Part shown: piece after piece, positions 1-8,426 of the stretch
Numbering within the stretch: position 1 is the first letter of the stretch
Layout of the letters: every line of letters begins with the position of its first letter
Source of the DNA: Pseudoalteromonas sp. CO133X
GTDB taxonomy: Bacteria > Pseudomonadota > Gammaproteobacteria > Enterobacterales > Alteromonadaceae
NCBI GenBank assembly: GCA_004208945.1
Contig: SGPE01000030.1
Location: 1 to 64,000 of the forward strand
Direction of reading: 5' to 3'
DNA: 64,000 bases
Notes under the pieces: model-generated
What the model was told of the DNA's origin: nothing
Database searches by the model: none
What the model saw: the letters and a program-made list of their open reading frames with translations, nothing else
Translations under genes and position numbers: made by a program

Positions 1-62
1 CATGAGTATTTTTTCAGGCAAAGCCTAAATGATGATAACCACCTACTGAAGTAGGTGGTTTA
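1..62. mobile_element. Possible end of an IS200/IS605-type element
   Basis: Positions 37-60 form a near-perfect hairpin (AACCACCTACT, two-base loop, AGTAGGTGGTT) followed by TTTAGGG. Subterminal hairpins of this look are typical of IS200/IS605-family ends, which lack inverted repeats. No transposase sequence is readable in the short stretch before it. The hairpin sits exactly where the following barrel fragment loses its upstream coding frame, which supports an insertion junction. It could instead be an ordinary terminator hairpin of an upstream gene. Confidence 0.35.
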
Positions 63-644
63 GGGCCGAAAATAAAAGAGCATTTATCGTTAGATATCAA
101 TACATCGGGAATTGGTCCCTTACTTGAGTATGATAGTCGTGATAACCCTCTAAACCCAGAAAAAGGCTATAATTTCAAAGCTGAGTACCTCTACTTTGAT
201 GAAAGTATTGGTAGTAAAGTCAATTACACAAGTCTAAAATTAACAGCACTTAATTACTGGCAATTGACCAATAGAATTAACTTAGCATTACGAATGCAGT
301 ATGACACTGTCACCAATCGAAGTAATAAACGCCTCCCTGTCTACATTCCCCCCAGCATTAATTTACGTGGTGTCTCAGCAACACGATACCAAGGGTTTGA
401 TGTGATTGTAACAGAAGCTGAGTTCAGCTACAAAATAACCAAACATATCAAGCTAAATGCGTTTACAGGTATGGGCTGGACTGCTAACAGCTTTTCAAGT
501 TTATCCAAAGCCAATACAATTGATACAGTCGGAGCAGGCGTTCGCTATCTAGTCGATGAACATTACGGCATAACTATCGGTGTAGATGTTGCGCATGGCC
601 CTGAGCAAAATGCAATTTATATACAAGCTGGATCAACATGGTAA
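63..644 (+). pseudogene. C-terminal fragment of an Omp85/BamA-type surface antigen barrel
   Basis: The frame is open from position 39 but has no ATG, GTG or TTG before the TTG at 264. The translation upstream of 264 contains LEYDSRDNPLNPEKGY, the first-strand signature of the bacterial surface antigen (Omp85/BamA) barrel, so the coding sequence really began further upstream. What remains is about 190 residues of alternating barrel strands ending in a C-terminal Trp, as in outer-membrane barrels. The POTRA domains, signal peptide and first half of the barrel are missing. Loss by insertion of the element at the left edge is inferred. Translation from TTG 264 would give 126 residues, unlikely to be functional. 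Confidence 0.7.
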
Positions 645-771
645 TGAAAACCCTTTGCTCATGACTTAAACCGTCTCAATTTAGAGTATAAATATTGACC
701 TTGTTGAATTCGCTGCTATTATCAAATGCTAATAATTATTAACTAATATCAAAGGCTCAGGGATTGAACTA

Positions 772-1230
772 ATGCACAGCATAGCCTCAACTAAATATTA
801 TCCATACGCAGATTTTAAGCCCCACGGCCTTGTTGAGTTTTATCAACGTCAAAATACACTTTTTACAACCGCCGTCGGCCCATTCAATGAAGAGATTATT
901 GATGCCCTGTCATTTACTCAACAAACTTATATTGAAAAAATCATCGCAGAGCATGGTGACTGGTGTGAATTAGTTGAGTTTGAAAACTCGTGCATGGCAA
1001 CGCCTGGTGCCCTTGAAAAACTAATGATGTATTTAGCTGATTTAAAACGCCAGAATAGTGCACCGAAAAAAACAGCCTTTATCATAAAAGAGGGGCTTGA
1101 AGGTGGAAACCTGCTGGGTAATACGTACTGCAATTTATATAAAAAAACAGGTATGACTATGCAGATATTTAAATCTAAAACATCTGCGCTGAACTGGTTA
1201 TCAAGCGAGACAACCACTGCAATAGCTTAG
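772..1230 (+). CDS. Conserved hypothetical protein, possibly STAS/SpoIIAA-like
   Basis: A 152-residue soluble protein with no signal peptide or membrane segment. It is rich in alternating hydrophobic strands and amphipathic helices, and its size and pattern recall small STAS/SpoIIAA-like proteins. I see no diagnostic motif, so that assignment is weak. ATG 772 follows a purine-rich stretch (AGGGATTG). It stands alone: the left neighbour is a decayed barrel gene and about 400 bp separate it from the next gene. The opposite-strand frame is shorter and looks like a shadow. Confidence 0.6.
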   Translation: MHSIASTKYYPYADFKPHGLVEFYQRQNTLFTTAVGPFNEEIIDALSFTQQTYIEKIIAEHGDWCELVEFENSCMATPGALEKLMMYLADLKRQNSAPKKTAFIIKEGLEGGNLLGNTYCNLYKKTGMTMQIFKSKTSALNWLSSETTTAIA

Positions 1231-1658
1231 TTATTTAGCACATGTTTTTCTTCATCACGTAAAGTTAATACGGCCACTCCTCGTGCGTCACAGCGAGTGG
1301 ATGCCTCCATTGGGAAGAAGGTTTCTATTTCTCGTAACAACAGTCTAATCGCCAAGTTTAATTTTTAACTTAGCTATTTCTCACTTTACAAAACACTTCG
1401 TGCAGCTCATCACTAATTAAAAAATACCTATAATACGGGCCAAATACTCATGCACAAATCACATATGACAAGATCCAAAAAGAAAAGCAAGAACTTTTCA
1501 TTACTTGCAAGTTGGAATAGCAAGTTTAATTAAGGCTTTTCTCTATAAGTTAAAAAAATTCATCTATCAGGTTTATTTTAATCGTTTGTCGATTTAGAGG
1601 GATTACTCTAAAGTTAACTCATCAGCAAACGATGCTGCGATTAACGAGGAAACTAATC
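1231..1658. other. Intergenic region, no confident gene
   Basis: About 430 bp without a supported gene. A weak inverted pair (CCACTC ... GAGTGG) lies near 1274-1301. A 27-codon frame starting at ATG 1450 has no ribosome-binding site and no recognisable product. The last 100 bp are AT-rich and should hold the promoter of the exported protein starting at 1659; I cannot fix its -35 and -10 with confidence. Confidence 0.5.
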
Positions 1659-2132
1659 ATGTTTAAACCACTTTTAAAACGACTTGCTCTTAGCTCACTA
1701 CTAACATGTTCAGCTTTTGCAATCGCTGAGCAAAGTGACTACAAACTGATGGTAATTAACGACTCAGATTCATCGCAAGCAATTATGCAAGGCCAATACG
1801 ACGCGGTGTTAAATAGCACAGCGCAAGCAACTGATTTAAATAGTCAATATGAACTTGCATTCAATCGTTGCGCAGCAAGCGTGAAATCTAAAAATTTCAG
1901 CCACGCGGAATCTTTGTGTACCGAAGCTATCAAGCTTCTAAATAAAAGCGAAGTACGCGGCTATAAACGTCGAGAGCTTACATCATTCGCTTTAAGTAAC
2001 CGTGGTATAGCACGCATTATGTCGAAAAACGACACAGCTGCACTATCAGATTTTTATGAAGCGGTAAAAATGTCGGGTAATGATTTAGTTAATCACAACC
2101 TCAACCGCGCTAAGAAAAACTTAGCACTTTAA
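1659..2132 (+). CDS. Small exported TPR-like protein
   Basis: From ATG 1659, preceded by GAGGA with eight bases of spacing, the product is 157 residues; an upstream ATG at 1632 lacks such a site. The N-terminus has a charged start, a hydrophobic segment and an AFA-type cleavage region near residue 23, so export to the periplasm is likely. The mature part is helical, with segments resembling TPR units (Asn-Arg-Gly-Ile-Ala, then Ala-Leu-Ser-Asp-Phe near the C-terminus). Two Cys in the middle (FNRCAASV and LCTEA) may form a disulfide. No function can be assigned. It is followed by an unusual terminator array. Confidence 0.7.
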   Translation: MFKPLLKRLALSSLLTCSAFAIAEQSDYKLMVINDSDSSQAIMQGQYDAVLNSTAQATDLNSQYELAFNRCAASVKSKNFSHAESLCTEAIKLLNKSEVRGYKRRELTSFALSNRGIARIMSKNDTAALSDFYEAVKMSGNDLVNHNLNRAKKNLAL

Positions 2133-2147
2133 TCAAATTGTTGTCAC

Positions 2148-2182
2148 AAAAAGCCTAGTTTGTGTGTTCTCTTGGCTTTTTT
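2148..2182 (+). terminator. Intrinsic terminator, array unit 1
   Basis: Stem AAAAAGCC (2148-2155) pairs with GGCTTTTT (2174-2181), followed by more T. It lies 16 bp after the stop codon of the small exported protein. Confidence 0.75.
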
Positions 2183-2229
2183 ATATCCGAAGTCATTGCA
2201 CACGCGGTGACTCAACCACATTGTTGTCG

Positions 2230-2262
2230 AAAGCTTAGCTTGTGTGTTCTCTAAGCTTTTTT
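2230..2262 (+). terminator. Intrinsic terminator, array unit 2
   Basis: Perfect nine-base stem AAAGCTTAG / CTAAGCTTT (2230-2238 and 2251-2259) with a T-tract. Confidence 0.75.
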
Positions 2263-2307
2263 ATTCCGAGTCATTGCACACGCAGTGACTCAACCACATT
2301 GTTGTCG

Positions 2308-2340
2308 AAAGCTTAGTTTGTGTGTTCTCTAAGCTTTTTT
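2308..2340 (+). terminator. Intrinsic terminator, array unit 3
   Basis: Same stem as unit 2, shifted 78 bp, with one loop substitution (GTTTGTG for GCTTGTG). Confidence 0.75.
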
Positions 2341-2384
2341 ATTCCGAGTCATTGCACACGCAGTGACTCAACCATATTGTTGTC

Positions 2385-2419
2385 AAAAGGCCCAGCTTGT
2401 GTGTTCGCTGGGCTTTTTT
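2385..2419 (+). terminator. Intrinsic terminator, array unit 4
   Basis: GC-rich stem GCCCAGC / GCTGGGC (2390-2396 and 2407-2413) with flanking A and T tracts; the strongest of the four. Confidence 0.8.
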
Positions 2420-2539
2420 ATTTTTAGCCCATTTAAATTTCATTAAAAAAATTTTCATTAAAAATCATTAATATAAAAATAAGAAAATAAATTTATTCTA
2501 TTTAAATTAAGCTAAGAGTATTTAAACTAGTTTATAAAA

Positions 2540-2950
2540 TCACACTACATACTTCACATCTTCATCACGCATTAAATATAATGTAAAACAGGCTGCCCAC
2601 ATTGGCCATGCAGCAAAGAAAAGTAAATTATTAAACCCATCTATATATTGAGCATACGAAGAAAGTGTGGATGCGCCGTGTAATAAAAATATTAAACCGT
2701 AAGTGACTTTTTTCTTAAACCCCACCACAAAAGCAAACACTAAAATTATTTGCAAGCTTCCTAGAATATAGGCAATTGTATCTGTTGAGCCACTCAACCC
2801 ATAGAAGTGCTCAAACACAATAGCACTATGACTTGGATTTACAAATTTATCCAAGCTCCACATTAACATAACGATAAACACGCCCAACCGTAATGATAAA
2901 AGCGACCATTGCAAGCGATTGTGTGTATCTGATGTAGTTGATTGAATCAT
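2540..2950 (-). CDS. DoxX-like small integral membrane protein
   Basis: A 136-residue protein with four predicted membrane segments. An early Arg-Leu-Gly segment leads into a helix ending MWSLDKFVNP, the usual layout of DoxX-family proteins. ATG 2950 is preceded by AAAGGA at good spacing. It is divergent from the TBDR operon starting near 3104, with about 150 bp between them, so the two may share a regulatory region. DoxX relatives are implicated in respiratory or redox-linked membrane functions; the specific role here is unknown. Confidence 0.6.
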   Translation of the reverse strand: MIQSTTSDTHNRLQWSLLSLRLGVFIVMLMWSLDKFVNPSHSAIVFEHFYGLSGSTDTIAYILGSLQIILVFAFVVGFKKKVTYGLIFLLHGASTLSSYAQYIDGFNNLLFFAAWPMWAACFTLYLMRDEDVKYVV

Positions 2951-3103
2951 TATTTTTCCTTTGAACTATTCACGCTTAAAAACAACAAGACCGAAAATAA
3001 AAAGAAACATTACAAAAATAAAATAAAAATGCTTTGAAAGTATTTTTTCTGGCTGTTGGTCTCATTCATCGTCAATAAATTATTTAATCGCAGAGAGAAC
3101 ATT

Positions 3104-5434
3104 TTGAAATACGCATTTTTAGCGCTGAGTATTTGTGCAAGCTTTGTATCACTTGCTACCGAGAATAATGAGATTGAGGTTATTCAAATATCAGGCGAGC
3201 AATTAAAAAATACCCAAATGACACCTAAAGATACGCCTATAAATGGACCTTTTGGCGATGATCTTTTTCTACAAGATATAGCACGAAGTGTAACGCCAAT
3301 CACCAGTGAAATGATCGAACAACTCAATATCACCACCCTGCAAGATATTTTATCTATTACACCTAATAGCTATTCAGCTAGCGGATTTGGTAATCCGAGC
3401 TTACCAACTTTAAGGGGGCAGTTAGGTGAACTATTTCAAGATGGCGTTCGCCGACAAGCAGGTAATAACGGTTTTGGCATTCCAATATCCTTCAATGCTA
3501 TTGAGCAAATAGATGTAGTAAAAGGTGCACCACCCGTTTTATTTGGTAGTAGCCAACGAAATGGGGGCTTTGTAAACCTGAGCTCAAAAAAGGCAAATAC
3601 TGAACAATCTCAAGGCAAACTGGTGTTTTCGGCTGGTCGCTGGGATCACTACTCGGCACAGCTCGATTACACAGCGCCGATAGTAGAAGGTAAAAGTGGC
3701 TTCAGAGTAAGTGCTGAACATATTGATAATGGTAGTTTTTATGATTTTTCAGGTTATAAGAGCGATAGTTTATTTGCAGCTGTGCGCTTCTTGCCTGACG
3801 CACAAAGTAGTTTAGATATAAATTTCGAGCTTTATCAAGTTGAATTTACAGATAACGCAGGTATCAATCGCCCTACTCAAGCGCTTATTGATGATGGACT
3901 TTATATTACTGGTCAAGGTATACAACCCAATGGCAGTACTATTGCAGGAGCGGGGGCTATTATTTCACCCACAGGGCAAATCCGTATACCGCGAAACCGA
4001 GTGTTAACAGACCCCGATAATATCAATGAAGCCACGACCTATTTACTTCACAGTATCTATAAACGTGAACTAAATGATAAAACGACCCTTAAAAATACAA
4101 CTTATTTTCAGCACCTGCAACGTGAAGAAGTCGCTCAAAATAGCTTTGTAGAGATCATTGATGGTGCTGATACAGCCCAAAACCGCACTGAGTTAAGCTA
4201 CCAATGGAATGATACTCAAAACTCTATTTTTGCGTTTGATGTTCGCTTTAACAAAGTAAAAGGGTTCAGCCAATTTACCACAGAAGCTGACTTACCCATT
4301 GATTTAACAGGTCCGATTGAAAACCGCCGTATCCCGCTCACAACAGAGCAAAAATCAAGATTAGTTGAATTAAAGCCAGGTGTATTTGTATCTCCGGGAG
4401 CCCAATACGATTTAGATAACGACGGTGTTGGAGATTTTTCACTCTCTGATACAACCGATTCGACCAGTTGGCAAACGGGGCTTGCTTTTGTGCATGACAG
4501 TCAATGGACTGAAAAATTGCGCACAAGTTTAGGCTATCGCCTTGACTATTATGATGTAGAAGCTCGGGATCCTATTGCACCACAAGGTCAAGTTGCAGCG
4601 CGCGATAATATTTATGAAACCCTGCACGCTGGGCAGATTAGTGTTAACTATAAACTCACTTCAGAATTAACCTCTTATATTACAGGGAGCTATAACGAAG
4701 CGACCTCCAATAGCATGGCCGGTGGTAATGTTTTAGGAAGTGATAACCAAATTAGCGCACAAAATTTTGCAACCGATAACACCCTTGCTGAAATTGGTTT
4801 AAAATTTTCACCCACTGACAGCCCTTGGTATGTCGATGCGGCTTTATTTAATCAACGTCGTAGCCTCAGAAATCGTGATGGAAGTAACACGGGTATTCGT
4901 ACAAAAGGCTTTGAAACGCAGGTGTTTTATGATGCTGGGCAATACTGGTTTAATGCCGGTTACAGCTATATAGATGCCCGCTACGATAATTCAGCAAGTA
5001 GCCAAGACTCAAACCAAGTCGCTGATGCATTTGATAATTCTCGTCCTGATATTATTAATGGTACAGGTATTGGCGCACCTAATTTCGCGTCTTTTCCGCC
5101 ATCAACTAGGCGAGTGCAAGGTATTCCCGAACAATCATTTAGCTTTAACAGTGGTTTTTCTATCACTCCTCAATGGGATATTGGCTTAGGCGGTATATAC
5201 ACCAAAAGCTATCCGCTTGATTTTTTAGCAACCGTGCATATTCGCGATCAATACACTTTGAATGTGAATACACGATATGCCTTCAGTGAGCAAACGTCTT
5301 TACGTTTAGATATCACAAATGTGACTAATCAAGATAACTGGCGTCCTGTTTTTGAAGGCGGTTACTTTGGCTCAACTTTAGTTTTTTCTGAGCTACCTAT
5401 TCATGCCAAATTGACCTTTCAACATACCTTTTAA
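3104..5434 (+). CDS. TonB-dependent outer-membrane receptor, siderophore-receptor type
   Basis: The longest frame starts at TTG 3056, but TTG 3104 is better: it follows AGAGAG and begins directly with a signal peptide (KYAFLALSICASFVSLA). This gives 776 residues. A plug domain follows (ITTLQDILSITPN, LRG, FQDGVRRQAG, VKGAPPVLFGS), then a 22-strand-type barrel ending in QHTF with the usual terminal Phe. The plug resembles siderophore/FhuA-type receptors, but no ligand can be read and no clear Fur box was found. The next gene starts 13 bp after its stop, so it is the first gene of the long operon to 13,414 and presumably brings that operon's substrate across the outer membrane. Confidence 0.85.
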   Translation: MKYAFLALSICASFVSLATENNEIEVIQISGEQLKNTQMTPKDTPINGPFGDDLFLQDIARSVTPITSEMIEQLNITTLQDILSITPNSYSASGFGNPSLPTLRGQLGELFQDGVRRQAGNNGFGIPISFNAIEQIDVVKGAPPVLFGSSQRNGGFVNLSSKKANTEQSQGKLVFSAGRWDHYSAQLDYTAPIVEGKSGFRVSAEHIDNGSFYDFSGYKSDSLFAAVRFLPDAQSSLDINFELYQVEFTDNAGINRPTQALIDDGLYITGQGIQPNGSTIAGAGAIISPTGQIRIPRNRVLTDPDNINEATTYLLHSIYKRELNDKTTLKNTTYFQHLQREEVAQNSFVEIIDGADTAQNRTELSYQWNDTQNSIFAFDVRFNKVKGFSQFTTEADLPIDLTGPIENRRIPLTTEQKSRLVELKPGVFVSPGAQYDLDNDGVGDFSLSDTTDSTSWQTGLAFVHDSQWTEKLRTSLGYRLDYYDVEARDPIAPQGQVAARDNIYETLHAGQISVNYKLTSELTSYITGSYNEATSNSMAGGNVLGSDNQISAQNFATDNTLAEIGLKFSPTDSPWYVDAALFNQRRSLRNRDGSNTGIRTKGFETQVFYDAGQYWFNAGYSYIDARYDNSASSQDSNQVADAFDNSRPDIINGTGIGAPNFASFPPSTRRVQGIPEQSFSFNSGFSITPQWDIGLGGIYTKSYPLDFLATVHIRDQYTLNVNTRYAFSEQTSLRLDITNVTNQDNWRPVFEGGYFGSTLVFSELPIHAKLTFQHTF

Positions 5435-5446
5435 GTAGGGCTACTC

Positions 5447-7600
5447 ATGTTAAAGAAAATAATCTTACTCGTCGGCGTCTTAATTGCCGTTACTGCATTT
5501 TTCTATTTCGATTTACATCAGTTATTAACACTGAATGGCTTAAAAGGTTCGATGGATCAATTTAGTCAGTGGCGTGAACAATCACCACTATTAGTGATAG
5601 GCGCGTTTTTTTTACTTTATGTTGTCGTTACTGCACTGTCACTGCCAGGTGCAACAATTTTAACGCTGGCAGCGGGTGCGTTATTCGGCCTCATTGAAGG
5701 TCTACTTATCGCTTCATTTGCTTCAACTGTGGGTGCAACAATCGCATTTTTGGTTTCTCGTTATTTACTGCGTGACGCAATAAAATTGCGTTTCCCAGAG
5801 CGCCTTACAGCCATAGATGCAGGTGTTAAAAAAGAAGGTAGCTTTTATTTATTTACGCTACGTCTTGTACCTATTTTCCCTTTCTTTCTCATTAACCTTT
5901 TAATGGGTGTAACGGCGATTAAAGCCTGGACTTTCTTTTGGGTAAGTCAGCTAGGCATGTTGGCAGGCACGTTTGTCTTTGTAAACGCAGGTACACAACT
6001 AGCGCAGATAGAAAGCTTATCTGGAATCTTATCATTTAACTTAATTTTATCTTTTACTCTATTAGGTGTATTTCCTTTTATAGCCAAAGCGTTATTAAAT
6101 ACCATCAAAAAGCGCAGAATCTATAAGAACTTTTCAAAACCAAAGCAATTTGATCGCAACATGATTGTCATAGGTGCCGGTGCCGGCGGATTAGTAACCA
6201 GTTATATAGCAGCTGCCGTAAAAGCAAAAGTGACATTAATTGAAGCAGGTGAAATGGGTGGTGACTGCTTAAACTACGGATGTGTGCCCAGTAAAGCGAT
6301 TATAAAAAGTGCTAAAATTGTTGAACAATTTCAACAAGCTGACAAGTATGGCTTAGAAAAAAGCAGTGCAACCTTTTCATTCAAAAAGGTGATGGCTCGA
6401 GTACACCAAGTTATTGCCGATATTGCTCCTCACGACAGTGTTGAAAGATACACTAAACTGGGCGTTGAAGTTATTAAAGGTTATGGCAAATTAATCGATC
6501 CATGGACGGTTGAAATTGCTTTAAGTACAGGTGGTAAACAAACTCTTAGTGCACGAACAATTGTGATTGCTACGGGTGCTCGTCCGTTTGTTCCACCTTT
6601 ACCAGGCTTGGAAGAGGCAGGTTATGTCACCAGTGATACGCTTTGGAGTAAATTTGCTCAGTTAGATGAGCCGCCCAAAAAGCTCGTTGTGTTAGGCGGT
6701 GGGCCAATTGGTTCAGAGCTTGCGCAGAGCTTCGCTCGACTTGGTTCGCAGGTCACACAAGTAGAAATGGCTGAGCGGATCATGATAAAAGAAGATTTAG
6801 AAGTCTCTGAATTTGCTACTCAAGCACTGAAAAGCAGTGGCGTTAATGTATTGACCAACCACCAAGCACTTCGATGCGAAGTTCGTAACAACAAAAAATA
6901 CTTGGTTGTTCAGCATCAAGAGAAAGAGTTCGACATTGAGTACGATGAGTTACTATGCGCTGTGGGTCGAAGTGCTCGCTTAACAGGTTACGGCCTTGAA
7001 GAGTTAGGCATTGAAACCAACCGCACTATTCAAACCAATGACTATCTCGAAACCCTTTATCCTAATATTTTTGCCGCGGGTGATATTGTTGGTCCATATC
7101 AGTTTACTCATGTTGCTGCGCATCAAGGTTGGTATGCCGCGGTTAATGGTTTATTTGGCCACTTTAAAAAGTTCAAAGTCGATTATCGTGTTATCCCTTG
7201 GACGACATTTATCGACCCTGAAGTCGCCCGTGTTGGGCTCAATGAACAAGATGCAATATCACAAAATCTAGACTACGAAGTAACTCGTTTTGAGTTTGCA
7301 GAACTAGACCGTGCCATCACAGAAAGCGCTACGAATGGCTTCATCAAAGTAATTACACCTAAAGGTAAAGATAAAATTCTAGGCGTCACTATCGTTTCTG
7401 AGCATGCGGGTGACTTAATTGCTGAATTTGTCCTCGCTATGAAACATGGTCTAGGCCTGAATAAGATACTTGGCACGATTCACAGCTACCCAACATGGGC
7501 CGAAGGAAATAAATATATTGCAGGCGAGTGGAAGCGTGCCCACGCCCCCGAAAAAGTACTCAACTTACTTGAAAAGTATCACACTTGGCGAAGAGGTTAA
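5447..7600 (+). CDS. TVP38/DedA-like membrane domain fused to a pyridine nucleotide-disulfide oxidoreductase
   Basis: A 717-residue fusion. Residues 1-230 form a TVP38/TMEM64 (SNARE-associated, DedA-like) domain with about six membrane segments. Residues 238-717 are a complete FAD/NAD(P) disulfide oxidoreductase: dinucleotide motif GAGAGG near 243, redox pair C274-LNYG-C279, a second nucleotide motif VVLGGGPIGSELA, FAD motif FAAGDIVG, and a C-terminal His679/Glu686 dyad (HSYPTWAE). There is no N-terminal heavy-metal domain and no C-terminal Cys pair, so it is not a true mercuric reductase despite family resemblance. It is the second gene of the operon, and the next start lies 2 bp after its stop. 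The electron acceptor is unknown. Confidence 0.85.
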   Translation: MLKKIILLVGVLIAVTAFFYFDLHQLLTLNGLKGSMDQFSQWREQSPLLVIGAFFLLYVVVTALSLPGATILTLAAGALFGLIEGLLIASFASTVGATIAFLVSRYLLRDAIKLRFPERLTAIDAGVKKEGSFYLFTLRLVPIFPFFLINLLMGVTAIKAWTFFWVSQLGMLAGTFVFVNAGTQLAQIESLSGILSFNLILSFTLLGVFPFIAKALLNTIKKRRIYKNFSKPKQFDRNMIVIGAGAGGLVTSYIAAAVKAKVTLIEAGEMGGDCLNYGCVPSKAIIKSAKIVEQFQQADKYGLEKSSATFSFKKVMARVHQVIADIAPHDSVERYTKLGVEVIKGYGKLIDPWTVEIALSTGGKQTLSARTIVIATGARPFVPPLPGLEEAGYVTSDTLWSKFAQLDEPPKKLVVLGGGPIGSELAQSFARLGSQVTQVEMAERIMIKEDLEVSEFATQALKSSGVNVLTNHQALRCEVRNNKKYLVVQHQEKEFDIEYDELLCAVGRSARLTGYGLEELGIETNRTIQTNDYLETLYPNIFAAGDIVGPYQFTHVAAHQGWYAAVNGLFGHFKKFKVDYRVIPWTTFIDPEVARVGLNEQDAISQNLDYEVTRFEFAELDRAITESATNGFIKVITPKGKDKILGVTIVSEHAGDLIAEFVLAMKHGLGLNKILGTIHSYPTWAEGNKYIAGEWKRAHAPEKVLNLLEKYHTWRRG

Positions 7601-7601
7601 T

Positions 7602-8426
7602 ATGCTGAAATTTATACGCTTTATTGGTTTTTTAATTTTACTTACTATTATTAGCAATGCCACGGCAAAGGATAACCCAGCCCAAGAAGAAGCATCGTTA
7701 CACTCTGCTTGGCAGGCATTACTTATCAAGCATGTCGTTGCAATTAATAACGCTACGAGTACGCAAGTTGATTATGCGGGATTTAAGGCCGACCAAACTC
7801 AATTACGCAGCTACTTAAGTGCACTTTCTCAAGTAAGCCAAGCAGAATTTAACGCATGGCCAAAGTCCAAACAGTTGGCCTTTTTAATCAATGCTTATAA
7901 TGCGTGGACCATTGAGCTTATTTTAACTCGGTACCCAAAAATTGATTCCATAAAAGAGCTTGGCAGTTTCTTTAGCTCTCCTTGGAGTAAAGAGTTTATC
8001 CCTTTATTAGGTGAAACACGCAGCTTAGATAACATAGAGCATACTTTAATCAGAGGGAGTGATACTTATAAAGAACCACGCATACACTTTGCTGTAAATT
8101 GTGCCAGCATCGGCTGCCCAGCTCTGCGCGGTGAAGCCTATAACGCCACTCACCTTGATGCACAGCTAGAAGAGCAAACAATACGCTTTTTAGCAGACAC
8201 AACGCGCAACTATATAAATGAAGATAAACTTCACTTATCGTCTATTTTTAAGTGGTACAAAGAAGACTTTGAGCAAAGCTTTAGAGGAGCCCACTCGCTG
8301 AGTGAATTTATATTGCTTTACTCAGACGCATTAAATTTAACAAATAATCAGATAGCTAAAATAAAAGCAAACAAGGTGGCTATTAAGTTTTTAGATTACG
8401 ATTGGGCACTTAATGATACTCAGTGA
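7602..8426 (+). CDS. Exported DUF547 protein
   Basis: The open frame begins at 7470 inside the previous gene, but ATG 7602 follows GAAGAGG and starts with a signal peptide (FIRFIGFLILLTIISNATA), giving 274 residues. The mature protein shows DUF547 hallmarks: FLINAYNAWTIELI, HFAVNCASIGCPALR with two conserved Cys, and SSIFKWYKEDFE. DUF547 members often lie beside TVP38 and oxidoreductase genes, but their biochemical role is unknown. The gene overlaps the next start by 14 bp, so translation is probably coupled. Confidence 0.85.
   Translation: MLKFIRFIGFLILLTIISNATAKDNPAQEEASLHSAWQALLIKHVVAINNATSTQVDYAGFKADQTQLRSYLSALSQVSQAEFNAWPKSKQLAFLINAYNAWTIELILTRYPKIDSIKELGSFFSSPWSKEFIPLLGETRSLDNIEHTLIRGSDTYKEPRIHFAVNCASIGCPALRGEAYNATHLDAQLEEQTIRFLADTTRNYINEDKLHLSSIFKWYKEDFEQSFRGAHSLSEFILLYSDALNLTNNQIAKIKANKVAIKFLDYDWALNDTQ

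Larger units (their letters stand above)
2138..2420 (+). repeat. Four-unit tandem array of intrinsic terminators
   Basis: Units start at 2138, 2221, 2299 and 2377, so the period is 83, 78 and 78 bp. Each begins TTGTTGTC and contains a hairpin with a conserved TTGTGTGTTC-like loop and a T-tract. Units 1-3 also carry a second hairpin GTCATTGC-ACAC-GC(A/G)GTGAC. The terminator stems differ between units (AAAGCTTAG/CTAAGCTTT in units 2 and 3, GCCCAGC/GCTGGGC in unit 4), and both arms change together, so base pairing is preserved. The array follows the small exported-protein gene and faces the convergent doxX-like gene. Confidence 0.85.

Noticed and set aside
264..644. A complete 126-residue gene starting at TTG 264
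   Set aside because: Omp85 barrel signature coding continues in frame upstream of 264, so this start is only the first available codon in a truncated gene.
927..1217. Minus-strand frame of 96 codons
   Set aside because: It lies wholly inside the plus-strand gene 772-1230 and has no recognisable product or start signal; a shadow frame.
1450..1533. A 27-codon basic peptide frame in the spacer
   Set aside because: No ribosome-binding site, no recognisable product, and short enough to arise by chance.
2138..2420. A short CRISPR-like or sRNA repeat array
   Set aside because: The repeats are whole terminator units of about 78 bp without regular repeat-spacer alternation and no cas genes are nearby. 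An sRNA role remains possible and is noted as a finding.
3056..3103. TTG 3056 as the TBDR start
   Set aside because: It adds 16 residues before the signal peptide and lacks a ribosome-binding site, while TTG 3104 has one and begins at the signal peptide.
2951..3103. Fur box upstream of the first TBDR
   Set aside because: The region is A-rich but no segment matches the 19-bp Fur palindrome convincingly.
5447..7600. Mercuric reductase (merA)
   Set aside because: No heavy-metal-associated domain, no C-terminal Cys pair, and no mer genes around it; only the shared flavoenzyme core matches.
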